Shown here: positions 26,310 to 33,237 of the stretch, piece after piece | Position numbering within the stretch: position 1 is the stretch's first letter | How the letters are laid out: each line of letters opens with the position of its first letter | Assembly (NCBI GenBank): GCA_964408455.1 | Contig: CAYOZN010000024.1 | Span: 34,091 to 98,090 of the forward strand | Length of the DNA: 64,000 nt | DNA from: CAYOZN01 sp964408455 | GTDB taxonomy: Bacteria > Planctomycetota > Phycisphaerae > UBA1845 > UTPLA1 | Reading direction: 5' to 3' | Translations under genes and position numbers: made by a program | Notes under the pieces: model-generated | The model's input: the letters and a program-made list of their open reading frames with translations, nothing else | The model's database searches: none | What the model was told of the DNA's origin: nothing

Positions 26310-26336
26310 ACGTTCGCCACGCGGTTTGCGCAAGAA

Positions 26337-26366
26337 CAAGGGCGAACCCGCGTGGGTTCGCCCTTG
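26337..26366 (-). terminator. Terminator hairpin of the RRM gene
   Basis: Perfect 13-bp arms (CAAGGGCGAACCC at 26337-26349 and the complement at 26354-26366) with a 4-nt loop lie 54 bases downstream of the RRM stop. Minus-strand sequence after it is TTC TTG, modestly T-rich. Confidence 0.65.
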
Positions 26367-26419
26367 AGCTTTGTCATTGTGGGTGTGGAGGACAGGGCCG
26401 CTATTTCAGCGGCGCCGCC

Positions 26420-26746
26420 TTACCAGCCGCCGCGATCGCGGCTGCGACCGCCGCCACCACCACCGTAGCCACCCCGGCCACCGCCGCCGCCGCCGCCCGT
26501 CTTGGGCTTGGCCTCGTTGACGGTGAGGGTGCGGCCGTCGTGCTGCTGGCCGTTCAGTGCCGTAATGGCGGCATCGGCTTCGCTGCCGGAGGCCATTTCG
26601 ACGAAGCCGAAGCCCTTGCTGCGACCGGTGGACCGATCGGCAATGACTTCGGCGCTGTTGACCTGGCCGTGCTCAGCGAACATTGTCTCGAGCTGCGAGC
26701 TGGTCATGTTGTAAGACAGATTTCCCACGTACAGTTTCTTGCTCAT
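26420..26746 (-). CDS. Glycine-rich RNA-binding protein (single RRM)
   Basis: 108-residue protein with one RNA recognition motif: RNP2 LYVGNLSY at residues 4-11 and RNP1 KGFGFVEM near 44-51, followed by a Gly-rich Arg/Tyr tail (GRGGYGGGG) ending in RDRGGW. Single-RRM Gly-rich proteins are commonly linked to cold or stress adaptation. The ATG at 26746 has ACAGGAG six bases upstream. A terminator hairpin lies about 55 bases downstream. Codon use in the Gly tail is dominated by GGC, so the G-rich tract is a slippage-prone region. Confidence 0.92.
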   Translation of the reverse strand: MSKKLYVGNLSYNMTSSQLETMFAEHGQVNSAEVIADRSTGRSKGFGFVEMASGSEADAAITALNGQQHDGRTLTVNEAKPKTGGGGGGGRGGYGGGGGGRSRDRGGW

Positions 26747-27181
26747 CACAAACTCCTGTGTACAGAGCGGTGACCCCGTTGTTTTGCTTTCAAGGGTCGC
26801 GTGAAAGGGGCCGACACGGCCCTGCGGAAGGAGCTGGCGAGATGAGTAAGAGTCGCGGGATCGTTCGAGGCCCGGTCAATCAAACCGTCGTCGGTTCCAT
26901 CCAAGGCTGGAGTGTAGGCGAACGGCCTTGATAAGCAAGGGCAAAAGCCTGTGAATTAGAGCAGGCACGGACCAACCTTTGGCGCTGGCAAGGGTTATGA
27001 TCAGAAAACCGCGAACGGTCACTGCCTGTAACGCGGGGGCAAGCCGTTGGAATAACGCACGGCGGGGACCGCAGGAGAACGATGATACGTGGGAATCGGC
27101 CGCGCGTCGGACGGGAGAAACTCCGTTGGCGACAGGCGCTGTCGGCCCATTCGAGGCTGGGGTGGAAATGCAATCTTATAT
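26747..27181. other. Gene-free stretch between RRM and zinc-ribbon genes
   Basis: About 435 bases with only weak frames and no recognisable motif. The left part should hold the promoter of the RRM gene (minus strand). No RNA was identified. Confidence 0.35.
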
Positions 27182-27201
27182 CCCACGACTCACGTCGTGG
27201 G
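27182..27201 (-). terminator. Hairpin after the zinc-ribbon membrane protein run
   Basis: Arms CCCACGAC (27182-27189) and GTCGTGGG (27194-27201) with a TCAC loop sit 2 bases past the stop codon at 27204 on the minus strand. The sequence after it is A/T-rich. It may be a terminator or a palindromic intergenic repeat unit; both fit. Confidence 0.5.
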
Positions 27202-27203
27202 CT

Positions 27204-27713
27204 TTATTCTCTTGCCGCTCCGCGGCTTGGCGTGTCCGGCGCGTACGCCAGCCCGCATTCCGGGCACACGCCGGTGACATTTCCCGTGAGGTCGTAGTCG
27301 CACTGCACGCAGTGCCCCGGCCGGCGGCGGCGGCGGCGAAAGTACAACGCGCAGGTGGGCAGGCCGATGGCCAGCAGCAGGAGCCAGATGGGCACGGAGA
27401 CGTGAAACGTACTATAAGGGCCAACCGGCCCCTTATTGCATGTTGGCAAAACAAGTCCATAGTTGCGCGCCGCGGCCCCGCCGGCGGGTAATGCGTATTG
27501 CACGGTGGTGTGTATGTTCGGCGAGCTCGGCAGCGGCTGGATGCGCAGCAGCCAGACCTCGCCATACGTGATTCCCACGGCGGAGACGCGCTGACCCGTT
27601 TGAAGATCGTGCGAGACCGGCCAGCGCAGCGTGATGCCCCAGGCCGCGACAAGCAGCAGCCAGACCGCCGCACCGGCCGACAGCAGGAGCGTTCGCACCC
27701 GCGGCCGGCTCAC
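27204..27713 (-). CDS. Membrane protein with C-terminal zinc ribbon (third in tandem)
   Basis: 169 residues. The GTG at 27713 overlaps the upstream stop codon as GTGA, indicating translational coupling; a longer frame was rejected. Membrane segment LLLSAGAAVWLLLVAAWG near the start, a periplasmic middle, a second segment SVPIWLLLLAIGLPTCALYF, an Arg-rich connector, then zinc ribbon CVQCDYDLTGNVTGVCPECG. The ribbon matches the ones in the two upstream genes, and the whole layout is the same: anchor, outside domain, anchor, cytoplasmic ribbon. Members of this ribbon type are common in planctomycetes and their function is unknown. Confidence 0.82.
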   Translation of the reverse strand: MSRPRVRTLLLSAGAAVWLLLVAAWGITLRWPVSHDLQTGQRVSAVGITYGEVWLLRIQPLPSSPNIHTTVQYALPAGGAAARNYGLVLPTCNKGPVGPYSTFHVSVPIWLLLLAIGLPTCALYFRRRRRRPGHCVQCDYDLTGNVTGVCPECGLAYAPDTPSRGAARE

Positions 27714-28174
27714 GCCTTCGCCTCCGCCGCGATCGCCCTGCCGCACTCCGGGCAGACGCCGCTTTCGTTGCCGGTCAGATCGTAGCCGCAGTGCGGGCAG
27801 TGGCCGGGCGGGTGTTTTCTTCGGCCGAACCACCATAGCCAGGCGGTCGGCACCCAGGTTGCTATCAGGATAGGCAGGAGCGGAAAACTGAAACAATTGA
27901 GCACGAGGGCCTCGCCGTATGCCAGGCCGCGCCAGCCATAGTCGATTCGATTAACGCTGGCTAAACACCAGCTCGTGGCGTTCCATTCCGATGCAGCGCT
28001 CCGATTTGCAATGAACAGACCCCAGCCCGCGCCTACGGAATAGACGCTTGGCCCGACCTTTACACTAAAAGCGAAGTCCCACCACCCGCTGATTAAGTAC
28101 ACGGCCAGCAGTGCGACACTGAACAGCGTCATCGCCCATTTGCACGCCTTGAACAATCGCCTGCGACGTCGCAT
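27710..28174 (-). CDS. Membrane protein with C-terminal zinc ribbon (second in tandem)
   Basis: 154 residues opening MRRRRRLFKACKWAMTLFSV, with membrane segment SVALLAVYLISGWW, an outside domain containing WGLFIANRSAASEWNAT, a second segment FPLLPILIATWVPTAWLWW and zinc ribbon CPHCGYDLTGNESGVCPECG. Its first 25 residues and ribbon are nearly identical to the 28202-28720 gene, so duplication is recent. It overlaps the downstream gene by 4 bases. Confidence 0.85.
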   Translation of the reverse strand: MRRRRRLFKACKWAMTLFSVALLAVYLISGWWDFAFSVKVGPSVYSVGAGWGLFIANRSAASEWNATSWCLASVNRIDYGWRGLAYGEALVLNCFSFPLLPILIATWVPTAWLWWFGRRKHPPGHCPHCGYDLTGNESGVCPECGRAIAAEAKA

Positions 28175-28201
28175 TGTTTCATCCTGCCGCCGCCGCGCGG
28201 A

Positions 28202-28720
28202 TTATTTGGCCGCCGAGCTGGCGCTGCGGGCCTTTTTCCCCGCGCGCGAGGCCTCCGCCGCCCTGCCGCATTCCGGGCACACGCCGCTTTCGTTGCCGGT
28301 CAGATCGTAGCCGCAGTGCGGGCAATGGCCGGGCGGGTGTCGCTTTCTGTCGATCCACCACAAGAGGCCCGTCGGCACGATCGAGGCCATTGCCAGCCAG
28401 AGCGCCGGCATCTCGATCGATGAAGCCGACACATCAAATGCTTGTAGAGAAATGGCCTGGTGCAGGTTCAGCCTCGGCCAGCCCTCCCACACCCGCGTCA
28501 CGGTTAATTCGGCTTCCAAGGGCTCTATCCACCCAGAGGAATCGAATTGGAGAGCGTAGAACTGGCCTCCCCATACGGAGACCTCCCAGCTTTGACCTGC
28601 TATTGGCATGTACGCTCGGAGCTCCCACCACCCGCTCGCGATGAACAATGCCAGCAGCGCGACACTCAGCAGCGTCATCGCCCATTTGCACACCCTGAAC
28701 AATCGCCCGCGTCGTCGCAT
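28202..28720 (-). CDS. Membrane protein with C-terminal zinc ribbon (first in tandem)
   Basis: 172 residues opening MRRRGRLFRVCKWAMTLLSV. Same architecture as the next two genes: N-terminal membrane segment LSVALLALFIASGWW, a divergent outside domain (VSVWGGQFYALQFDSSGWI), second segment ALWLAMASIVPTGLLWW, zinc ribbon CPHCGYDLTGNESGVCPECG and a basic Ala/Ser/Lys tail. The 35 bases around its start (28718-28752) are repeated almost exactly at the next gene's start, which shows tandem duplication of the whole unit. Confidence 0.85.
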   Translation of the reverse strand: MRRRGRLFRVCKWAMTLLSVALLALFIASGWWELRAYMPIAGQSWEVSVWGGQFYALQFDSSGWIEPLEAELTVTRVWEGWPRLNLHQAISLQAFDVSASSIEMPALWLAMASIVPTGLLWWIDRKRHPPGHCPHCGYDLTGNESGVCPECGRAAEASRAGKKARSASSAAK

Positions 28721-28910
28721 TGTTTCATCCTGCCGCCGCCGCGCGGATTAGTCGGCTGCCGAGCTTGCACGGCGCGTCCCGGCGGTTACGCGCGGAGTTC
28801 TTGTCTCCTCGGCGTGCAAGGGCATAGCTTCTTGAGTGGTGCTCCCGCACGCCGCCGGCTGCACGCGCGATGCAACTGTCTGCCGGGAGATGTTAAATGC
28901 CGTCCCGGTA

Positions 28911-29321
28911 TCAGGGCTGGAGGATTGCCAGCAGCTCTTCGGCGGTGACACAGGCAGCGGCGAGACCTTCAAAATCCCCGGCATTGCGCGTGACGACGTA
29001 GTCGGCCCCTGCCCGCAGGGGCGGCGGCGGCTTGCAGGGCATCCTCCAGGTCGCTGCCGGCCATGGCGAGGGCACGATCGAGCAATTCCTCATCCAGCGG
29101 AACGCAACGGAATACCTGGCGAATGAGGCGCACGGCGTCCAGCGCCCGTTCGGAGTCCACCTGGCGGCGTGCCACATAAAAGACATTATTGAAGCTGATG
29201 GCCGAGACTGCGGCATCGAGGGCTGCCATTTCGGCAAGTTTCCAGACGCGCACGGCGGCGGCATCGTGCGGGCCTGCGCGCTTGCAGGCAATCGAGCAAT
29301 ATGTTTGAGGACGATCATCAC
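28911..29321 (-). pseudogene. Decayed PIN-domain toxin gene (multiple frameshifts)
   Basis: Reading three frames in turn recovers one PIN protein: ATGATCGTCCTC then, after losing about five bases, a frame with NILLDCLQARRP, a second frame with PHDAAAVRVWKLAEMAALDA and ISFNNVFYVARRQVD, LDEELLDRALAMAGSDLEDALQ, and back to the first frame with GADYVVTRNAGDFEGL. The missing five bases would encode the Asp-Ala of the first catalytic Asp (family pattern DANILLD), and two extra C residues in C runs (29272 and 29015 regions) account for the other shifts. The three changes sum to minus three, so start and end share a frame, but the middle is not translated correctly. Confidence 0.7.
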
Positions 29322-29563
29322 GTGCCGTGCTTGCGCATGCGCTCTTCGTCGAGGATTCTCTCGACGCCGGCATCCGTCGCGGCCGGGAGCATGCCATGAG
29401 CCTGGCGCGTGTGTGGCGGCAGCTCGCTGCGGCCCGGAGCCGGCGCTGCCACCACTTCGAGCAGGCGATGGAGCATATCGGCGACGCTCATCCGGCGTGC
29501 GGATGCCAGCTCTGCCGCGCGGGAAAGCAATTCGTCGTCAATCTCGATGGTCACTCGGCTCAT
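29318..29563 (-). CDS. Ribbon-helix-helix antitoxin paired with the decayed PIN toxin
   Basis: 81 residues from the ATG at 29563: MSRVTIEIDDELLSRAAELA, a beta strand followed by helices typical of RHH antitoxins, with ASARRMSVADMLHRLLEVV, then a disordered tail rich in Pro and Ala ending LDEERMRKHG. It is intact. Its stop overlaps the toxin's ATG. The partner toxin is broken, so this is probably an orphan antitoxin. Confidence 0.75.
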   Translation of the reverse strand: MSRVTIEIDDELLSRAAELASARRMSVADMLHRLLEVVAAPAPGRSELPPHTRQAHGMLPAATDAGVERILDEERMRKHGT

Positions 29564-29683
29564 GGGAATGATTATATCCGTCCTCGCGGCATCCTCAAAG
29601 AAACGACTGAAAACGTCCAAAGTTACCAGGCGGCCATGCGCGATGAACCTGACCGAAGCCGTCGCCGTTCGAGCCCCGATCCG

Positions 29684-30484
29684 TCAGTCGCTCAGCGAAA
29701 ACGGCGTGAAGTTCGTGCGCGTGTCGTAGTAGTCCTCGCCCTCGGCCCGCTTGAGCCAGCCGCAGGCGGCGTAAGTCACCGGCGTGAAGAACACTTCGAT
29801 CATCACCTTGAAGAACCAGTTGAATGCAACGATCTTCAACATCGTGCCCGGCGTCCAGATGCCGAAGAAGGCGATGGGATAGAAGAGGGCGCTGTCCACG
29901 CCCTGGCCGACCATGGTGCTGCCGATGGTGCGCATCCAGAGGAACCGCCCCGCCGTGAGGACCTTCATCCTGGCCATGATGTAGCTGTTGGCGAAGTCGC
30001 CGGCCCAGAAGGCGAGGATGCTGCCGAGTACGATGCGCCAGGTGTTGCCGAAGACGACTTCGAGTGCCGGCTGGATGGCAGCGTTGAAGGGCTCGTTCGG
30101 GTCGGGGGGGAAGTGGATGACGACGAGGCCCATCAGCGTCGCGAAGATCATGGCGATGAAGCCGGCCCAGATGACCTTCCGCGCGCGGGCGTAGCCATAC
30201 ACCTCGGTCAGGATGTCGCCGAAGATGTAGCTGATCGGGAAGAAGAGATTGCCGGCGCCGAAGGTGATGTGGTCGATGTCGAAGAATGGCAGCGAGAAGG
30301 GCAGCCGCAGGATGCACGCCTTGCCGGGGCCGATCAGGTTCGAGCAGAGCAGCACCGTGACGAAGCCGGCCATGATGAGGTCGTAGTAGCGGTAGTGGCG
30401 CGGATTGACGAGCGTCGGCGCGGCGGGCAGGCCGGCGACTTCGACGTGCGGCGTGGCGGTTTGATTGGCGGATGTGTCGGGCAT
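29684..30484 (-). CDS. yhhQ: Queuosine precursor transporter (YhhQ/VUT family)
   Basis: 266-residue membrane transporter that imports preQ0/preQ1-type precursors for tRNA queuosine. Six hydrophobic segments are seen, including LIMAGFVTVLLCSNLIG, ITFGAGNLFFPISYIFGDIL and SALFYPIAFFGIWTPGTM. Family motifs: FPISYIFGDILTEVYGYARA and the segment AFWAGDFANSYIMARMK and RTIGSTMVGQGVDSALF, conserved in YhhQ. The ATG at 30484 gives the normal length; it lacks a clear ribosome-binding site. Divergent from the cystathionine enzyme gene across a repeat region. QueA/Tgt genes are not in this window. Confidence 0.9.
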   Translation of the reverse strand: MPDTSANQTATPHVEVAGLPAAPTLVNPRHYRYYDLIMAGFVTVLLCSNLIGPGKACILRLPFSLPFFDIDHITFGAGNLFFPISYIFGDILTEVYGYARARKVIWAGFIAMIFATLMGLVVIHFPPDPNEPFNAAIQPALEVVFGNTWRIVLGSILAFWAGDFANSYIMARMKVLTAGRFLWMRTIGSTMVGQGVDSALFYPIAFFGIWTPGTMLKIVAFNWFFKVMIEVFFTPVTYAACGWLKRAEGEDYYDTRTNFTPFSLSD

Positions 30485-30531
30485 GGGCGGCGGCAGTATA
30501 CGGCGATGTGCAGGCGTTGGGGAGGGATTGT

Positions 30532-30733
30532 TTCGCGCAGAGGCGCAGAGAGCGCAGAGAGAAGGAGAAGAGTATTGGGATTGGGAAGCGAGCGTTGCAC
30601 AAGCCCGCAAAACGACCTTTTCCTCTCCTCTGCGTTCTCTGCGCCTCCGCGCGAACCACTCTTTTCGTCCAACCAACGTCGCTACAAAAACGACCTCCTC
30701 GTCTTCTGAGCGCCCTCTGCGCCTCTTCGCGAA
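30532..30733. repeat. Inverted and direct copies of a CGCAGAGGCGCAGAG-type element
   Basis: Left arm 30532-30569 (TTCGCGCAGAGGCGCAGAGA...), inverted right arm 30617-30656 (...CTCTGCGCCTCCGCGCGAA), third partial copy 30711-30733 in the right-arm orientation. The sequence following the second and third copies (CCACTCT...CAACC) is repeated as well. It lies between divergent genes. Confidence 0.8.
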
Positions 30734-30828
30734 CCACTCTCTCGACCAACCGCCGGCGCTTCTTTCAACCGGCGGTGATCGACTTTATGATGGCGGCGTC
30801 AGAGAGAACTCTTCACAGGAGCCTGCGC

Positions 30829-32001
30829 ATGAAATTTGCCACCAGGGCCATCCACGTCGGTCAGGAAGCCGATCCGGCGACCGGGGCGACGATCGTCCCG
30901 ATCTACCAGACGTCGACCTACACGCAGCAGGGCATCGGCCAGCACAAGGGATACGAATACAGCCGGACGGGCAATCCGACGCGCAGCGCGCTGGAGCAGT
31001 GCCTGGCGGCGCTGGAAGGCGGCAGGCACGGGCTGGCATTTGCCTCGGGGACGGCGGCGGCGGACGCGGTGATGAAGCTGCTCAATCCCGGCGATCACGT
31101 CATCTGCGCGGATGATGTCTATGGCGGGACCTACCGCCTGTTCGAGCTGGTGCTGAAGCGCTACGGGCTGGAGTTCTCGTGGATCGACATGACCAGCGCC
31201 GAGAACGTGCGCAAGGCGATCAAGGCCAACAGCAGGATGGTGTGGATCGAGACGCCGACGAATCCGCTGCTCAATATCGTCGATATCGCGGCGATCTCGA
31301 AGATCGCCCACGATGCCGGGCTGCTCGTTGCCGTGGACAACACCTTCGCCAGTCCGTATCTCCAGCAGCCGCTGGAACTGGGGGCGGACTTCGTGGTGCA
31401 CAGCACGACGAAGTATCTGGGCGGGCACAGCGATGTCGTGGGCGGGGCACTGATCACCAGCCACGACGAACACTGGCAGAAGATCAAGTATCACCAGAAC
31501 GCGGTGGGCGGGGTGCCGGGGGCGTTCGACTCGTGGCTGGTGCTGCGGGGTGTCAAGACACTGGCACTTCGGATGGAGGCGCACTGCGCCGGCGGCATGA
31601 AAGTGGCGCGGTTTCTGGCGGAGCACCCGGCGGTGGAGAAGGTGATCTATCCCGGCCTGCCGTCGCATCCGCAGCACGAGCTGGCGCGGCGGCAGATGCG
31701 CGGTTTCGGCGGCATGGTGTCGTTCGTGATTCGCGGCGGGGCCGAGGCGGCAAAGCAGATCGCGGGCCGGACGACGCTGTTTTCGCTGGCCGAGAGCCTG
31801 GGCGGCGTGGAGAGCCTGATCGGCCATCCCGCCACCATGACGCATGCCAGCATTCCGCAGGCGGAGCGCGAAGCGCGCGGAATTACCGATGGCCTGCTGC
31901 GGCTGAGCGTGGGCATCGAGGACGCGGACGATTTGATCGAAGACCTGGAGCAGGCGTTCGGCGCCGTGACGCAGCGCGGTCGGGCGAGCGCGACGGCATA
32001 G
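30829..32001 (+). CDS. Cystathionine gamma-synthase/gamma-lyase type enzyme
   Basis: 390 residues from the ATG at 30829, with AGGAG nine bases upstream. PLP enzyme of the Cys/Met metabolism family: ATRAIHVGQEADPATGA, PIYQTSTYTQQGIG, YSRTGNPTRSALEQCLAALE, VIHSTTKYLGGHSDVVGG-like VVHSTTKYLGGHSDVVG (PLP lysine), SLGGVESLIGHPATMTHAS. Beside cystathionine beta-synthase it most likely works as a gamma-lyase or gamma-synthase; the sequence alone does not separate them. An upstream in-frame extension through repeats is not coding. Confidence 0.92.
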   Translation: MKFATRAIHVGQEADPATGATIVPIYQTSTYTQQGIGQHKGYEYSRTGNPTRSALEQCLAALEGGRHGLAFASGTAAADAVMKLLNPGDHVICADDVYGGTYRLFELVLKRYGLEFSWIDMTSAENVRKAIKANSRMVWIETPTNPLLNIVDIAAISKIAHDAGLLVAVDNTFASPYLQQPLELGADFVVHSTTKYLGGHSDVVGGALITSHDEHWQKIKYHQNAVGGVPGAFDSWLVLRGVKTLALRMEAHCAGGMKVARFLAEHPAVEKVIYPGLPSHPQHELARRQMRGFGGMVSFVIRGGAEAAKQIAGRTTLFSLAESLGGVESLIGHPATMTHASIPQAEREARGITDGLLRLSVGIEDADDLIEDLEQAFGAVTQRGRASATA

Positions 32002-32110
32002 AGGCTGCGCGTATTGTCGAGCTTCGGCCGCGCGTCGCCCGTGGAAAGTTGAATTCGGTGCAGGCACGAGTGACGAATAACTGAAGTTCTGCGCCCGCTG
32101 ACGGTTTCAC

Positions 32111-32929
32111 ATGAACACCCAATCCGCTTCGCTACTTGATCGTGACGACGATTGGCGACCGATGACGCCGCAGGAAGTACTCGACGTGCTTGCGGAAATC
32201 CGTGAGGCGGAGATTGCCGCCGAGGACACCGACGATTCGGGTCCGCTGCGATTCGAAACCACCATCCGCAACTGGGACAATGCTTCCGGAAACGATTGGA
32301 TGGTGTCGTGGCCGCATGGGCTGGGAAGCTGGCTCAACGACGTGTTCGGAACGGATTTCACGCGAGCGGAATGGCGAAGCCTGCTGAGACATTCTCGCAC
32401 TCGAACACTTCGCGATCTGTGCGAATTCATTGCGCCGCGTACGCGCGTCCCGGAGGCAGGTCCGTGCGCCCTGTTCGGCCGATCGTGTCGCGAAGCCGGC
32501 GTGTTCCTGGCGATAAGGTCGCTGCTGCGGTCCGCCGATGTCGGTGTCGATCATCTGGCACCATCCACGCCCTTGAAGCACTTCGCCGTGGATGGATTTC
32601 CGCGGATCTGGGCCGTTGCGACGCGACGCTGGCCGGGAATTATCCGGCTGGCCTGTCCACAGCGCCGCGGCGAGGCGGGTCATATCCTTGCCGCCATAAC
32701 GATGTTCATTGGTACCGTCGTTCTCGGTGTATTGACCGTCGACCGCCTCTGGTACGGAATGGCCGCGCTGGGGAGCTTCGCGGCGTTCATTTCCATCTGG
32801 ATTCACTCGGTCCGCCGTCAGGCCACACCTGCCGAGGTATATTTCGCTGTGGAAATTTACACATTTGCGGACCTGGCACGAAAGCTGTTCAGAGACGCCG
32901 GCGTACCGCGTGAGCCGGCGCCAAATTAG
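32111..32929 (+). CDS. Hypothetical membrane protein
   Basis: 272 residues. Soluble N-terminal domain (residues 1-170) with no recognisable motif, then two membrane segments: HILAAITMFIGTVVLGVLTV (about 195-214) and LWYGMAALGSFAAFISIWI (about 218-236), and a short C-terminal helix (VYFAVEIYTFADLARKLF). Not recognised as a named family. It ends 2 bases before a possible promoter for the large secreted gene downstream. Function unknown. Confidence 0.6.
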   Translation: MNTQSASLLDRDDDWRPMTPQEVLDVLAEIREAEIAAEDTDDSGPLRFETTIRNWDNASGNDWMVSWPHGLGSWLNDVFGTDFTRAEWRSLLRHSRTRTLRDLCEFIAPRTRVPEAGPCALFGRSCREAGVFLAIRSLLRSADVGVDHLAPSTPLKHFAVDGFPRIWAVATRRWPGIIRLACPQRRGEAGHILAAITMFIGTVVLGVLTVDRLWYGMAALGSFAAFISIWIHSVRRQATPAEVYFAVEIYTFADLARKLFRDAGVPREPAPN

Positions 32930-32930
32930 T

Positions 32931-32959
32931 TTGACTTTGCACTTTCGTTTTCGTTAACA
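32931..32959 (+). promoter_or_regulatory. Candidate promoter of the 33238-37578 secreted-protein gene
   Basis: TTGACT (32931-32936), a 17-base spacer and TTAACA (32954-32959) fit a sigma-70-type promoter. The 280-base leader that follows to the ATG at 33238 is long. A similar TTGACT with 17-base spacing occurs ahead of the paralogous gene. Confidence 0.4.
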
Positions 32960-33237
32960 TCCCTTGGTGAGAGTGTAATCGGCATTCGATAGTTCTGGTC
33001 GAGTGCGGCGCGGGTTTGCCAATTACAGCGACTCACTCGTTCTTTCCAGACGAACTGGTGCGCTCGCACTGGTTCGACTTCCGGGGGTCCGTAGCTTCGA
33101 ACCGAAGCGATGCATTATTGAAATCTGGGTCGTCGCCCGGCGGCGGCGGTCAGCGACGTTTCGTTTTAAAACCGAAAGGCCGAGGAGAATCCCATGTCGG
33201 GATTTCGGCCGGCAACACGACGGGAAGGAATTATTCC

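Larger units (their letters stand above)
25926..26336. other. Gene-free repeat-rich stretch
   Basis: No supported gene. It holds a tandem GATCTGGT-type repeat (about 25973-26018), the dispersed AAACAGGCG...GCAAAGCG element (26132-26174, also inverted near 63952-63991), and the 22-nt palindrome at 26288-26309. Confidence 0.6.

Noticed and set aside
26880..27173. 97-codon minus-strand frame
   Set aside because: No ribosome-binding site, unusual composition and no motif.
27182..27201. Riboswitch or attenuator at the 27182 hairpin
   Set aside because: It lies after a stop codon and before no gene on the same strand, so it is a terminator or repeat at most.
28911..29321. Programmed frameshift in the PIN gene
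   Set aside because: Three shifts plus loss of the catalytic Asp codon fit decay, and no slippery-site context with stimulatory structure was seen.
29327..30709. 460-codon plus-strand frame
   Set aside because: Antisense of yhhQ and antitoxin genes; the minus-strand proteins are recognisable.
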